Positions 40,545 to 49,387 of a stretch of 64,000 nucleotides of DNA are shown here, piece by piece. Both the position numbers and the translations under genes were made by a program. The stretch lies in NCBI GenBank assembly GCA_963665925.1, contig OY762511.1, positions 310,001-374,000 on the forward strand, read 5' to 3'. The notes under the pieces are model-generated. The model made no database searches and had not been told where the DNA came from. It saw nothing but the letters and a program-made list of their open reading frames with translations. Origin of the DNA: G963665925 sp963665925. Its GTDB lineage: Bacteria; Bacillota; Clostridia; Peptostreptococcales; Acidaminobacteraceae. Positions within the stretch are counted from its first letter, which is position 1. Each line of letters starts with the position of its first letter.

Positions 40545-42386
40545 TTGTTAATTGACATGCAAAATCCTTACGAAGCATTACTTCGGTCCATTGAGTTCTT
40601 TTCGCAAAACCTCCACATTGACCAGATTACACAATATGGATTTGAACTCTTCAAGGATCTGATCGATCCAAAGCAAGCTGTACTCTATATGCTTTCAGAT
40701 GAGGTTTTCCATCCAGTATACGCGCATAACTACAAGGAATCGCTTCCCGACATAACCTGCTGCTGCAAACATAGTGACTTTGCTATCTACAATGGTTTTA
40801 TACTCGACAATAAGACCGTCATGAAAAAATATTTTGAAGGTGACTTTCTGGACAGACTGAATGTGGCATATATAATGCCCCTCATTTCCGGAAACAGACT
40901 CATCGGTTTCATTCCTTTCAACCGAAAAGAGGATCCGAGTCAACTGGATTTCACTTTTATGATACAGTTCAATCATTTGATGAATTTCTCGATTGAAAAA
41001 GCTTTGAAGTTTGAAGAACATACACGAATGAAAAGTGAAATCACCAAACGTCTTTTCAGCCTTTCTTCCTTATCTCATACGACAAAGCTGCTCATGTCGG
41101 AACTGGAAAAATCGAAAATCCACCAGATTTGCATTGATGTCATCCGCGAAATGACATCGAGTTCCGTCACTGCAATTTTCACGCAGGATACGGTCACCGG
41201 CCACCTTGCAACACGCGTTTACAAGGACATTGTTCATTTTGAAAAACGGCATCTGGACCTGATCCTCACAAAACCGGATATGAACCCCGCCGGTGTGGTA
41301 TATCACGTTAAGCGTGACCGCAAGAAGCTCTCACTGATTTTTGAAAACGCTGATATTCTTGACACCTACCCGTCTGAGTATCTTATTTTGCTGACCGGGC
41401 CTTTCATTTCAGGCTGCATAACCATTGCGGCTCCCGTTGGGCCGGTCAGTTATGATGATACCCTTCTGGAACAGCTCAGTATTGTCGCGGGCATTGCCCA
41501 GCTTGCCCTGACCAACGCGGAACAGTTTGATGAAATCCATATGCGAAAGGAGTCTTTCAAGCTTCAGAACCAGCAGCTTCGAAAACTCAACAAGGCTGTT
41601 CGAACCATCAACTCTTCTGAAACACTTAAGGAACTTTGTGAGAACACCTTGAACACGCTGCAGTTTACCTTTGGCGTTGAGACAGCATTCCTTGCTCTTC
41701 AATCATCAGATACGCTCGGCTTAGCAGATTACAGAGTGACTGCATCTATTGGGCTGGACGACGCTATCTCTTCGCCCCCCTATTCCGCTTGCTTCACTGA
41801 CGCACTTGATGGAAGCAGCATCCACAGCTATACAGCCTGTGACTTAAGTCTCTATCTGCAGCCTGACCTGGTTCAAAATATCACAGACTCCAACTGTCTG
41901 ATCATAGCACCAATCACTAGCTCGACCTGGTCCTTTGATCCAGAGGGGTATCTTGTCCTGCTCAAACAGAACAGGGCCCTCACAGAAGAACAGTGTATTC
42001 TTGTAGAAAGTCTTTGCAACAGCATTGCGCCTGCAATTATGCAGCTCAAGCAACTTTCACAGCTTGGTAAAACGCACATGCCTTGCCCTGAAAAGAAACT
42101 CCGAGCCCTATTTGATACTTATGAAAATGACAAGACTGAGTTCGGCATTGACTATAGTGTGTCCATGAAACGAATGCCACACACGCCATTTGCACAAATG
42201 GACTACACTCCTTTTGAAGGCTATGATTTTGTTCATCTTCATGACATTCTGATTGTATATTCTCAAACAGACACGTCTGATTTGTTTATGGACATTCATC
42301 TTATGCCCACCAGTTTTGAAGAAATCATAGACCAAGTTCAGAAATACTACATACCCGAAGTCAGACAATCTGTCTCATGTTCCTAG
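40545..42386 (+). CDS. Large GAF-domain-like sensor protein of unknown function
   Basis: A 613-residue cytoplasmic protein with two regions resembling GAF domains: about residues 10-155 (FFSQNLHIDQITQYGFELFKDLI...AVLYMLSDE) and about 340-500 (LRKLNKAVRTINSSETLKELCENTLNTLQFTFGVETAFLALQ). No catalytic output domain (GGDEF, HATPase, HTH) is attached. TTG at 40545 with GGAAGG ahead is the best start. Being translated right after the FapA-like protein, it may sense a ligand and act with it. No established function. Confidence 0.75.
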   Translation: MLIDMQNPYEALLRSIEFFSQNLHIDQITQYGFELFKDLIDPKQAVLYMLSDEVFHPVYAHNYKESLPDITCCCKHSDFAIYNGFILDNKTVMKKYFEGDFLDRLNVAYIMPLISGNRLIGFIPFNRKEDPSQLDFTFMIQFNHLMNFSIEKALKFEEHTRMKSEITKRLFSLSSLSHTTKLLMSELEKSKIHQICIDVIREMTSSSVTAIFTQDTVTGHLATRVYKDIVHFEKRHLDLILTKPDMNPAGVVYHVKRDRKKLSLIFENADILDTYPSEYLILLTGPFISGCITIAAPVGPVSYDDTLLEQLSIVAGIAQLALTNAEQFDEIHMRKESFKLQNQQLRKLNKAVRTINSSETLKELCENTLNTLQFTFGVETAFLALQSSDTLGLADYRVTASIGLDDAISSPPYSACFTDALDGSSIHSYTACDLSLYLQPDLVQNITDSNCLIIAPITSSTWSFDPEGYLVLLKQNRALTEEQCILVESLCNSIAPAIMQLKQLSQLGKTHMPCPEKKLRALFDTYENDKTEFGIDYSVSMKRMPHTPFAQMDYTPFEGYDFVHLHDILIVYSQTDTSDLFMDIHLMPTSFEEIIDQVQKYYIPEVRQSVSCS

Positions 42387-42475
42387 GCAAAAAGGACGAA
42401 CACGCCTCATATGCAATCGGGTTGCGAGACAGTCAGAGCAGTTCTGCTTCCTGGCTCAATTCTATCTGCAATATA

Positions 42476-42505
42476 AAAAAGCGATGCTGTTTGGCATCGC
42501 TTTTT
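42476..42505. terminator. Bidirectional terminator
   Basis: AAAAAGCGATGC and GCATCGCTTTTT form a 12-bp stem between the converging GAF-protein and NhaC genes, T-rich on both strands. Confidence 0.85.
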
Positions 42506-42516
42506 CTTTGACATTA

Positions 42517-44010
42517 TTATGCAATTGCATCTTCAACGGACTGATAGCTTTCAGCCTTCGATTTCTTTTTCAGTCTTACATCAGGTTCACTTGGCAGCTT
42601 GAATAGGGGGATAAACCTATCGAGTCCAGTCAAAGTGAGAATTAGAATCGAGCCAACTGCAATCATTGCTGTAAAGTTGTATTTTATTAATGTCATCGGA
42701 GTAAATGTATATAATGGATAAACCATACTTGCAATACCTACATAGAAAGCAATATATACATGCCATGGAATCAGCTGAGAGCCGAATACGCCAAGCGCAT
42801 CACCAAAAGTGGCATTTCTCAGACGAAGCGTGTACAGGTCTTCTTCACTGCCTTCAACATTATCGTCAAGCAGTTCTTTAATCATTGGACCAATTGTTAC
42901 AATCTGTGCCATTTCATCTGCAAGAGCTGCATTGCCGAGAATAGACAATGTGCCGTTCCAGAACATCAGCTGGCGTACATTTTGTGAAATCTTTGCGATA
43001 CCTCTTGATAGGGGCGCAAACGCTTTCATCGTACCCATGATACCACCAAAGGCTCCAACCCACATCATCATGACAATTACCCAAGAACCCGCACCTTCAA
43101 ATCCTGCTGAAATGAGACCCAGGAATGATGAAACGCTTTCTACAGTTCCTGCAGCAAGGCCGAAAACCAAAGATGATATTATGCCAAGCCCCAGACATGC
43201 GACTGTCGGAACACCTTTAACCGCAACAATCAATACAAGAATCAGTGGAATGATCATAAACATTGGTACACCATTTTGTACTTGTACAAGAAGCTCTACG
43301 GCTGATGCTCTGGCTTCGCCCAGCTTCACCCATACATCTTGCGGTATTTGGTCAATGGCTTCTACAGCGCTTCCAACCTCTGTTGGCAAGCCCATAGCTA
43401 TACTCACAGCAAAGAAGACAACTGAAGCTGTAATCAGACATAAAATCGACCATACGCCTTGATGACGAATACGTTTTATGACCTCAACACGCTGAATACC
43501 CGAGCTTACGACTGTAGTATCTGAAATAAGTCCTATGTTGTCGCCAAAACATGCACCACCTGCAATTGCAGCCGTTGTCAGTGCAACATCACCGCCAACG
43601 ATGTGGTTTAGCCATAAGAATACCGGTGCACAGGCAGCAAAGGTTCCCCACGAAGTTCCCGTTGCAACAGATAGAACAGATGTCACCAGCAGGCCTGTCA
43701 CTGCGACAGTACGTGCTGTCAGACCAAGTTTGAGTGCCATGATAACGATGGACGCACCTACACCCGTGGACATGAAGCACTCCGCCATTGCATAGGCAAG
43801 CATAAGAATAAAAAATACCAGTTGCATCTCTTTTACATTATCAACAGCTGCATCGAGCAATCTGTTAAACGTCAGCTTTTCAGTGAACATTGCCACAAGC
43901 GCAGCGTATAGTGTAGCAATTGGCGCAGCAAGCAATGCATCCATACCAGAAATCATTAAACCTGCCATTAAAAAGATCGGTGTTAATTTAATTATTGATA
44001 TCATGATCAT
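42517..44010 (-). CDS. NhaC-family Na+/H+ antiporter
   Basis: A 497-residue membrane protein with about 12 hydrophobic segments. The NhaC-type signatures are GTSWGTFAACAPVF and GGACFGDNIGLISDTTVVSS. The family exchanges sodium, or organic anion pairs in some members, for protons. It stands alone between a terminator and an A+T-rich leader. A second, unrelated antiporter (NhaP type) lies at 56.3 kb and an ArsB/NhaD type at 59 kb, so ion homeostasis is well served. Confidence 0.9.
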   Translation of the reverse strand: MIMISIIKLTPIFLMAGLMISGMDALLAAPIATLYAALVAMFTEKLTFNRLLDAAVDNVKEMQLVFFILMLAYAMAECFMSTGVGASIVIMALKLGLTARTVAVTGLLVTSVLSVATGTSWGTFAACAPVFLWLNHIVGGDVALTTAAIAGGACFGDNIGLISDTTVVSSGIQRVEVIKRIRHQGVWSILCLITASVVFFAVSIAMGLPTEVGSAVEAIDQIPQDVWVKLGEARASAVELLVQVQNGVPMFMIIPLILVLIVAVKGVPTVACLGLGIISSLVFGLAAGTVESVSSFLGLISAGFEGAGSWVIVMMMWVGAFGGIMGTMKAFAPLSRGIAKISQNVRQLMFWNGTLSILGNAALADEMAQIVTIGPMIKELLDDNVEGSEEDLYTLRLRNATFGDALGVFGSQLIPWHVYIAFYVGIASMVYPLYTFTPMTLIKYNFTAMIAVGSILILTLTGLDRFIPLFKLPSEPDVRLKKKSKAESYQSVEDAIA

Positions 44011-44361
44011 ACTCCCCTTTTGAATATGCCTTTAGTTCAGTACTCTACTTCTGCTTAAGCACCTTGATTATAGCAGAGATATTTTGCCAGTCAAAGATAT
44101 TTTTTTCACAATTTCGAGTTTTTTTTAATTCACTTAGCAAAATACAAGAAGATGCCTAAAAATACTGAAAATACAATTGCTTGAGTATTTTCAATTATGT
44201 GATAGTTTATAATTTTACCTGTATATTCATTAGTTTTCCAGATGTATTTTCTTGATTTTTTGTGTATCTCGTTAATTTATTAACAAATTTTAATCTGTAA
44301 ATTTTCTACCTTGATGTCTTTACATCATAAGCGTCTATACATCTATTCAGGCAAAAGGGAT
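44011..44361. other. A+T-rich intergenic stretch
   Basis: Holds the promoter and leader of nhaC (minus strand) and the end of the kinase unit. I see homopolymeric A/T tracts but no gene, repeat or recognisable riboswitch. Confidence 0.5.
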
Positions 44362-44398
44362 ATATAAAAAGACCTTGGCATGAAATTGCCAAGGTCTG
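44362..44398 (-). terminator. Terminator of the sensor kinase gene
   Basis: AGACCTTGGC and GCCAAGGTCT form a 10-bp stem with an eight-base loop. On the minus strand it is followed by TTTTTATAT. Confidence 0.88.
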
Positions 44399-44425
44399 AG
44401 TCCTTGCTATGCTTATATGCCGATA

Positions 44426-46372
44426 TCAGCTCACTTGAAATTTCGGCAGTTTAATTGTAAATGTAGTTCCTACGCCAACTTCACTCTCAACGGAAATTTC
44501 ACCATCGTTTTCCATAATGAGCTGTCGGCATATGGCCAAACCAATACCCGTTCCATCAGATTTAGAAGTATAAAAAGGTTCAAATACCTTTTCAATGGTA
44601 TCCTTTGGAATGCCCGACCCACTGTCACTCACCTTGATAACAACCCTGTCCTTTTCAGGTGTTGCGACAAGATGAATGTGTCCACGCTCAGCCAAGGCTT
44701 CATAGCTGTTCATGACAAGGTTGATCAGAACCTGCTTCAGATGACTTGTGTCACCCCAGCAGATCAGTCCGCCTGCATCTGCCATGAAGTTCACACGCTT
44801 CTCAACAACTTTCTGCTTGAAGAGGCGGTCGACTTCTTCAAACAGATCATCAAGCTCGACGTAATCCGGCTGGGAACTGTTGGGCTTGGTATAGTCAAGC
44901 AGGTTCATCAGCAGGACATTGAGTCGTTTGATTTCATCAGGTACAACGCTCATGAAATAGTCCTGGAACTCATTATCATCCCAGTTTTTAGGAAGCTTTT
45001 TCACGTATGCATCTATTGAGTTCAAAGGGTTTTTCAGCTCATGGGCAATCCCGGCAGAGAGTCGACTAAGCGAATTGAGCTTGTCATTTTGACTCAAGAG
45101 GTCCATGAGCCCCTTTTCATTTGTAAAATCGTTAATCAGAAGGATGGTTCCTTCCGTTCCTTCCGGTCCCTTTATTGGAATAAAGCTATACTGAACATGG
45201 ACTGTTTCACCTGTTTCACGTTCAAAGGCAACCGCATCGGTATAGGCTCTCCCGGCCAAGGCATCCTGATAGCCTGTAACCTGAATTTTACTTGCAATAT
45301 CGAGCCGTCTCCAGTCTTGCCCCAGCTTGATGCGCTCCTTAAGTATTTTACGTGCTGCCGAATTGTACTGGATAACACTCTGGGTATTATCCATTACAAT
45401 AATTCCACTGGTGATACTCTCCAGTATATTGTCCTTTTGACGATTGCTTTTTTCAAGAAGGAGCTGATTCAAATGAAGTTCATCGGTTCTGCGCTGGACT
45501 TCCTTTTGCAGACTGTGATTGAGCCAAATTACAAGCGAGATTCCCAGCATACTCACACCGAATACCAAACCCAGTATAATGACCAGTTCCCCCATGTATC
45601 TCGGCTCCTTGCCAACAAACTCGCCAAACCATCTGGAATAGATTTTGTCATAGACCGAATTTTTCCGAATTCTCGTGAGACCTGCATTGAGGTCATCAAT
45701 CAGGGCATCATTCCCCAACCGAACAGCTATGGCTGAAGGCTTTCCAACCAGCTCTTCGCCGACAATCTTAACCTGATCCCCCAGCTTGTCCTTTTGTATG
45801 ATATATTTACCGGTCAGACTATTTCCGACAACCGCATCTACATCACCTCGCAGAAGGGCTCCAATCGCCTCTGGCTGACTGGCTACGCCCACAAGCTTGA
45901 TGGACTCAATTTCTTCAAGATACTCCTGATTCACATCCGCGCTCTGATAGGCAACGCGCACATTTTTCAAATCATTCAAACCGGATATGTATGTTGTCTC
46001 TGCTCTTACAAATATGGCATTGGTGTGCTCAATTGTCGGATCTGTAAAAGCATAGGTTTCCATTCTCTTGTCCGTTATGGACATAAACTGGACAGCGTCC
46101 ACCTGATTGTTTTCAAGGGCCTGCATGGCATCTTCCCATTCCATCGGAAGAAACTCCACTTTATAACCAGCTTCCTTTGCAACAGCATTCATGATATCTA
46201 CTGCATAGCCTTTAAATTCACCATTTTCATCAATGTATTCATAGGGTGGGTAATTGCTGTCACCTGCAACATGTAGGATTTTTTCCTCTGCAAATGAAGG
46301 CAAGACGGCGCACAATGAAAAAACAAGGGCCATTAAGACAACGACTTTATACAGTTTTTTTAGCATGTACAC
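44426..46372 (-). CDS. Sensor histidine kinase with periplasmic-binding-protein domain
   Basis: A 648-residue membrane kinase. Order: signal peptide (residues 1-28), an extracellular SBP-bac-3 solute-binding domain (about 33-250, starting LHVAGDSNYPPYEYIDENGEFKGYAVDIM), one membrane helix (about 262-285), a coiled linker, a PAS domain (about 315-430), a dimerisation helix with phospho-His in AGIAHELKNPLNSID, and an HATPase domain with intact N, G1 (DSGSGIP) and G2 (GTGIGLAI) boxes. The binding domain resembles amino-acid-binding proteins. No response regulator is adjacent, so the output is encoded elsewhere. Confidence 0.93.
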   Translation of the reverse strand: MYMLKKLYKVVVLMALVFSLCAVLPSFAEEKILHVAGDSNYPPYEYIDENGEFKGYAVDIMNAVAKEAGYKVEFLPMEWEDAMQALENNQVDAVQFMSITDKRMETYAFTDPTIEHTNAIFVRAETTYISGLNDLKNVRVAYQSADVNQEYLEEIESIKLVGVASQPEAIGALLRGDVDAVVGNSLTGKYIIQKDKLGDQVKIVGEELVGKPSAIAVRLGNDALIDDLNAGLTRIRKNSVYDKIYSRWFGEFVGKEPRYMGELVIILGLVFGVSMLGISLVIWLNHSLQKEVQRRTDELHLNQLLLEKSNRQKDNILESITSGIIVMDNTQSVIQYNSAARKILKERIKLGQDWRRLDIASKIQVTGYQDALAGRAYTDAVAFERETGETVHVQYSFIPIKGPEGTEGTILLINDFTNEKGLMDLLSQNDKLNSLSRLSAGIAHELKNPLNSIDAYVKKLPKNWDDNEFQDYFMSVVPDEIKRLNVLLMNLLDYTKPNSSQPDYVELDDLFEEVDRLFKQKVVEKRVNFMADAGGLICWGDTSHLKQVLINLVMNSYEALAERGHIHLVATPEKDRVVIKVSDSGSGIPKDTIEKVFEPFYTSKSDGTGIGLAICRQLIMENDGEISVESEVGVGTTFTIKLPKFQVS

Positions 46373-46541
46373 CCCTCCTTAACTGATGCAGAAACACGTC
46401 TATCCATATTAAGGTATGTGCATTTTCGTGCACAGCTCAATAGTATATATCTCCACACTGTATAGAATAGCAGATATTCGACAAAATTCCTATTTATTTG
46501 ACAATAATAAGCTCACATTTTCATAACATTTAACAAAGAAC

Positions 46542-46572
46542 AAAAAAAAACTGAGTATGGATTCACACTCAG
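46542..46572 (-). terminator. Terminator of the MFS transporter gene
   Basis: CTGAGTATG and CACACTCAG-type arms form a 9-bp stem. On the minus strand it is followed by eight or more T. Confidence 0.85.
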
Positions 46573-46583
46573 CCTCTTAAAAC

Positions 46584-47840
46584 TTAATTAATATGCACTT
46601 TTGCAGGTCGTGTCATGCTTTTCCCTTTTTCCCGCTGATCCAGTACAAACATGGCAATAATAGAGATTGTCATGAGGACAGAAATCAAATGCCAGGCCTT
46701 AGCGATGGCCATATACTCAAGTGCGCTTCCCATCAAATAAGGACTGACCGTATGTCCAAGTCCTATAATCATTGGGAGTACCGAGTTCATACGTCCACGG
46801 TGCGAAGCCGGTGTATGGTTGATAATAAACGGCATAAAGCTGATTACAACAATAATCTCTCCAAGCGTCATTAGAAATACAGTCAGGAAAAATGCCGGCT
46901 TTGTATCAATGAACCCTAGAACGCCAAAGCCAAACAGATAGAAGAAGCCGCCAATGACAATACGCCATGTGTTCCGTCTGCCATCCAGCTTCGAGGTCAG
47001 ATATGGTGTGAAGAGGATGACAATAAGACCGTTAAAACTCGCAAGCAATCCATAAAGCGCCGCACCCGATTTACCGTAGACTTCAGATGCATGCAGGGGA
47101 ATCAGGAAGGACCACTGCTGATATACGAAATTGTATCCGAGCATAATCAGTGAGAAATAGATGAGTATCGGTCGGTTGAGGATAACACGGAAAATACTGC
47201 CCTCTTCATTCTTTTCTGCGTCTGATAGGGCTGTGTCATCTTTTGAGAGTCCAATGGTTTCTGGAATCATTAGAACGATGAGCGCAACCCCAATCAAAGC
47301 CGTTACAGCATCTCCCATGAAGAAGAGGAAAAACATCCTTTTTGAAAAGAGAAGCCCCCCCAGCGTTGGCCCGATGGCAAACCCCAGGTTGAAGCCCAGG
47401 TATGTCAGCGAGAATGCATTCTCTCTATTTTCCTTATTTGTCAGGTCTGCGACAAGGGCGCCGTGTGCCGGGTCGGACATGCCATAGCAAAACATTGCAG
47501 CCATGAGCATGACCAGGGTCATCATGGTGATCGGCATAAATGCGCAAACCATGTAAAACAGGGCTGCGATGGTATCAAAGATCACCAGGATTTTTTTTCG
47601 CCCTATGCTGTCTACAAGTTTTCCACCAAGCAAACTGCTAAAGGTGAAAATGAAGCCACCGATCATCATTACAAATCCGGACTCCTTTGGAGACATGTTA
47701 AGCTCCTGATTCATGAGTATAATCAGCAGCGGAAACACAAATACCCCCATGGCATTGATTACACGCGCAAAGAAAATCACGTAGATTTCCCGTGGTAGAC
47801 CTCTATATGCTTTTAAATAGTTCATTATCATCTGTTTCAT
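46584..47840 (-). CDS. MFS drug/solute exporter
   Basis: A 418-residue major-facilitator transporter with 12 predicted membrane helices. It has the motif A-like loop GGKLVDSIGRKKILV after helix 2 and YLGFNLGFAIGPTLGGLLF in helix 5 (motif C-like, as in proton antiporters). The ATG at 47840 is preferred over an upstream one. A strong inverted repeat at 47962-47990 suggests control by a TetR- or MarR-type repressor located elsewhere. Confidence 0.85.
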   Translation of the reverse strand: MKQMIMNYLKAYRGLPREIYVIFFARVINAMGVFVFPLLIILMNQELNMSPKESGFVMMIGGFIFTFSSLLGGKLVDSIGRKKILVIFDTIAALFYMVCAFMPITMMTLVMLMAAMFCYGMSDPAHGALVADLTNKENRENAFSLTYLGFNLGFAIGPTLGGLLFSKRMFFLFFMGDAVTALIGVALIVLMIPETIGLSKDDTALSDAEKNEEGSIFRVILNRPILIYFSLIMLGYNFVYQQWSFLIPLHASEVYGKSGAALYGLLASFNGLIVILFTPYLTSKLDGRRNTWRIVIGGFFYLFGFGVLGFIDTKPAFFLTVFLMTLGEIIVVISFMPFIINHTPASHRGRMNSVLPMIIGLGHTVSPYLMGSALEYMAIAKAWHLISVLMTISIIAMFVLDQREKGKSMTRPAKVHIN

Positions 47841-47961
47841 GTTTATCACCCGTCCGCTTTCCATATCTGTCATACATCGATGCAAATCATGGCATGAAAG
47901 ATTCAGCGTTCGCTTCGAGTACTGTGTTTAATAGTTACCCATTTCAGGGATTTCAATTCAA

Positions 47962-47990
47962 CTTAACATTAAATTTTATTTAACGTTAAG
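47962..47990. promoter_or_regulatory. 29-bp inverted repeat before the MFS gene
   Basis: CTTAACATTAAA and TTTAACGTTAAG arms surround a five-base centre; 26 of 29 positions obey the symmetry. A typical TetR-family operator size and shape. Confidence 0.65.
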
Positions 47991-48065
47991 TTTATTTTAC
48001 CTATTTCTTTTAAAGGTGTCAAGTCTTATGGTGCGAATGGTCAAGCTCTCATTTGATTTCTACAT

Positions 48066-48112
48066 TAAAAAAGAAGACATTCACCGTTTTTCATGCGAAC
48101 ATCTTCTTCAAA
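48066..48112 (-). terminator. Terminator after the 111-residue protein gene
   Basis: GAAGA(T)GTTCGC and GGTGAATGTCTTC pair with wobbles, followed on the minus strand by a run of seven T. Confidence 0.6.
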
Positions 48113-48448
48113 TCATTTCATGTTTCTGTTAAACACCACAAGTACATCTGGCTCTTCCAGATCCCACTTAAAACCAAACTCTTCGATTCTGGTCTTTTCA
48201 ATATACGCCTTGATATTACGATTTAGCCCGACCGGATTCAATGGGGGTATTACATCTTCATTAAAGGTAAAATACATCTTCGGGGTAATCGCACATCCAC
48301 TTACGCCTACACGCCTTGGAACGACGCCATCATACGTCTGCTTTCTCAGATGGTCGGCCAGGCGCGAGAACAGTGCAGTCTCTCTGTATGGGTTGTCCAG
48401 AAGCCTTGAATCTGCCAGTCTGATTTCAAACTGTATTAACCGATCCAT
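48113..48448 (-). CDS. Conserved-looking protein of unknown function, 111 residues
   Basis: Starts at ATG 48448 behind AAGGAGG. The sequence is soluble, mixed alpha/beta, begins MDRLIQFEIRLADSRLLDNPYRE and contains PRRVGVSGCAITPKMYFTFN with one Cys. I do not recognise the family. Codon use and ribosome site are like those of the neighbours, so it is a real gene. It is monocistronic, divergent from the DUF975 gene. Confidence 0.75.
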   Translation of the reverse strand: MDRLIQFEIRLADSRLLDNPYRETALFSRLADHLRKQTYDGVVPRRVGVSGCAITPKMYFTFNEDVIPPLNPVGLNRNIKAYIEKTRIEEFGFKWDLEEPDVLVVFNRNMK

Positions 48449-48628
48449 GGTTCCTCCTTCCTCACGCGAATATAACATACCCCCAAAACTTTAAATATAA
48501 CAAAACATCAATATTCTTTATACAGGCATGATGTAAAATGGGTATAAGGGGACCACATAGTATTTTCATCACATGCTTTTCACCGTCCAAAACCGGCTTG
48601 CAACATGATTGTATAAAGGAGTTGCCTT

Positions 48629-49252
48629 ATGTATACACTGCCTGAGCTCGAATCGAACTTCGACCTGCGCCACCGCGCACGGTCCATCCTCCAGGATAAT
48701 TGGTGGCCATGCATCAGCATCACACTCATTTATTTGATTGTCCAGTTTGTACTAAACAGGATTCCCGTTATTGGAAGTCCCATCAGCTTTATTATTTCAG
48801 GACCCCTCAATTTGGGATTTGCAATTTTCTATTTGAACTTCATACATTCTGAAGACCCGGACTACAATGACTTTTTTGCAGGTTTTCAAGATTTCGGCAG
48901 AGCCCTCGCCGCAATCATACTCCTTGCTGTCTTTATTCTTGCATGGGCAGTCCTGCTTGTTATTCCAGGCATCATTGCCGCGTATAGATATTCCATGACC
49001 TTTTATATTTTGTCAGATAATCCGGATATAAGTGCGATAGATGCCCTGCGTCTTAGCTCTGACATGATGGAAGGGGCAAAATTGAAGCTCTTCCAGCTCC
49101 ACTTGAGCTTTATCGGATGGGCTCTTCTTACAGCACTAACCGCTGGAGTCGGTCAGGTCCTTCTGATTCCTTATGTCATGACGAGTCAAGCCTACTTCTA
49201 TGAGAACCTGAAGGCTGCCTATGAGGCGGATGTGTATCCAGTGCTGGAATAA
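48629..49252 (+). CDS. DUF975-type membrane protein
   Basis: A 207-residue integral membrane protein with four or five hydrophobic segments, including a Pro/Gly-rich LLVIPGIIAAYRYSMTFYILSDNPDISAIDALRLSSDMM. That stretch is the conserved core of DUF975 proteins. Function is unknown; members are common in Firmicutes. It has a good ribosome site (AAGGAGTTG) and ends 47 bases before hairpin element B. Confidence 0.82.
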   Translation: MYTLPELESNFDLRHRARSILQDNWWPCISITLIYLIVQFVLNRIPVIGSPISFIISGPLNLGFAIFYLNFIHSEDPDYNDFFAGFQDFGRALAAIILLAVFILAWAVLLVIPGIIAAYRYSMTFYILSDNPDISAIDALRLSSDMMEGAKLKLFQLHLSFIGWALLTALTAGVGQVLLIPYVMTSQAYFYENLKAAYEADVYPVLE

Positions 49253-49298
49253 TGGACAGGGCAATCTGTGATTGCCCATGTCGTTAGACGCGCCATAT

Positions 49299-49362
49299 AC
49301 TCAAAAATAAGAGAAGGCACAGTTTTGTGCGAGCACAACTGGGCCTTCTCTTATTTTTGAGT
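49299..49362. repeat. Hairpin element B (26-bp arms)
   Basis: Arms 49299-49324 and 49337-49362 pair at 25 of 26 positions around the palindromic 12-base core TTGTGCGAGCAC. Left flank CATGTCGTTAGACGCGCCAT and right flank GCATTGCTTTGTCTTTTACG match element A closely. It lies between two converging genes and could double as a terminator. Confidence 0.85.
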
Positions 49363-49387
49363 GCATTGCTTTGTCTTTTACGGATTC

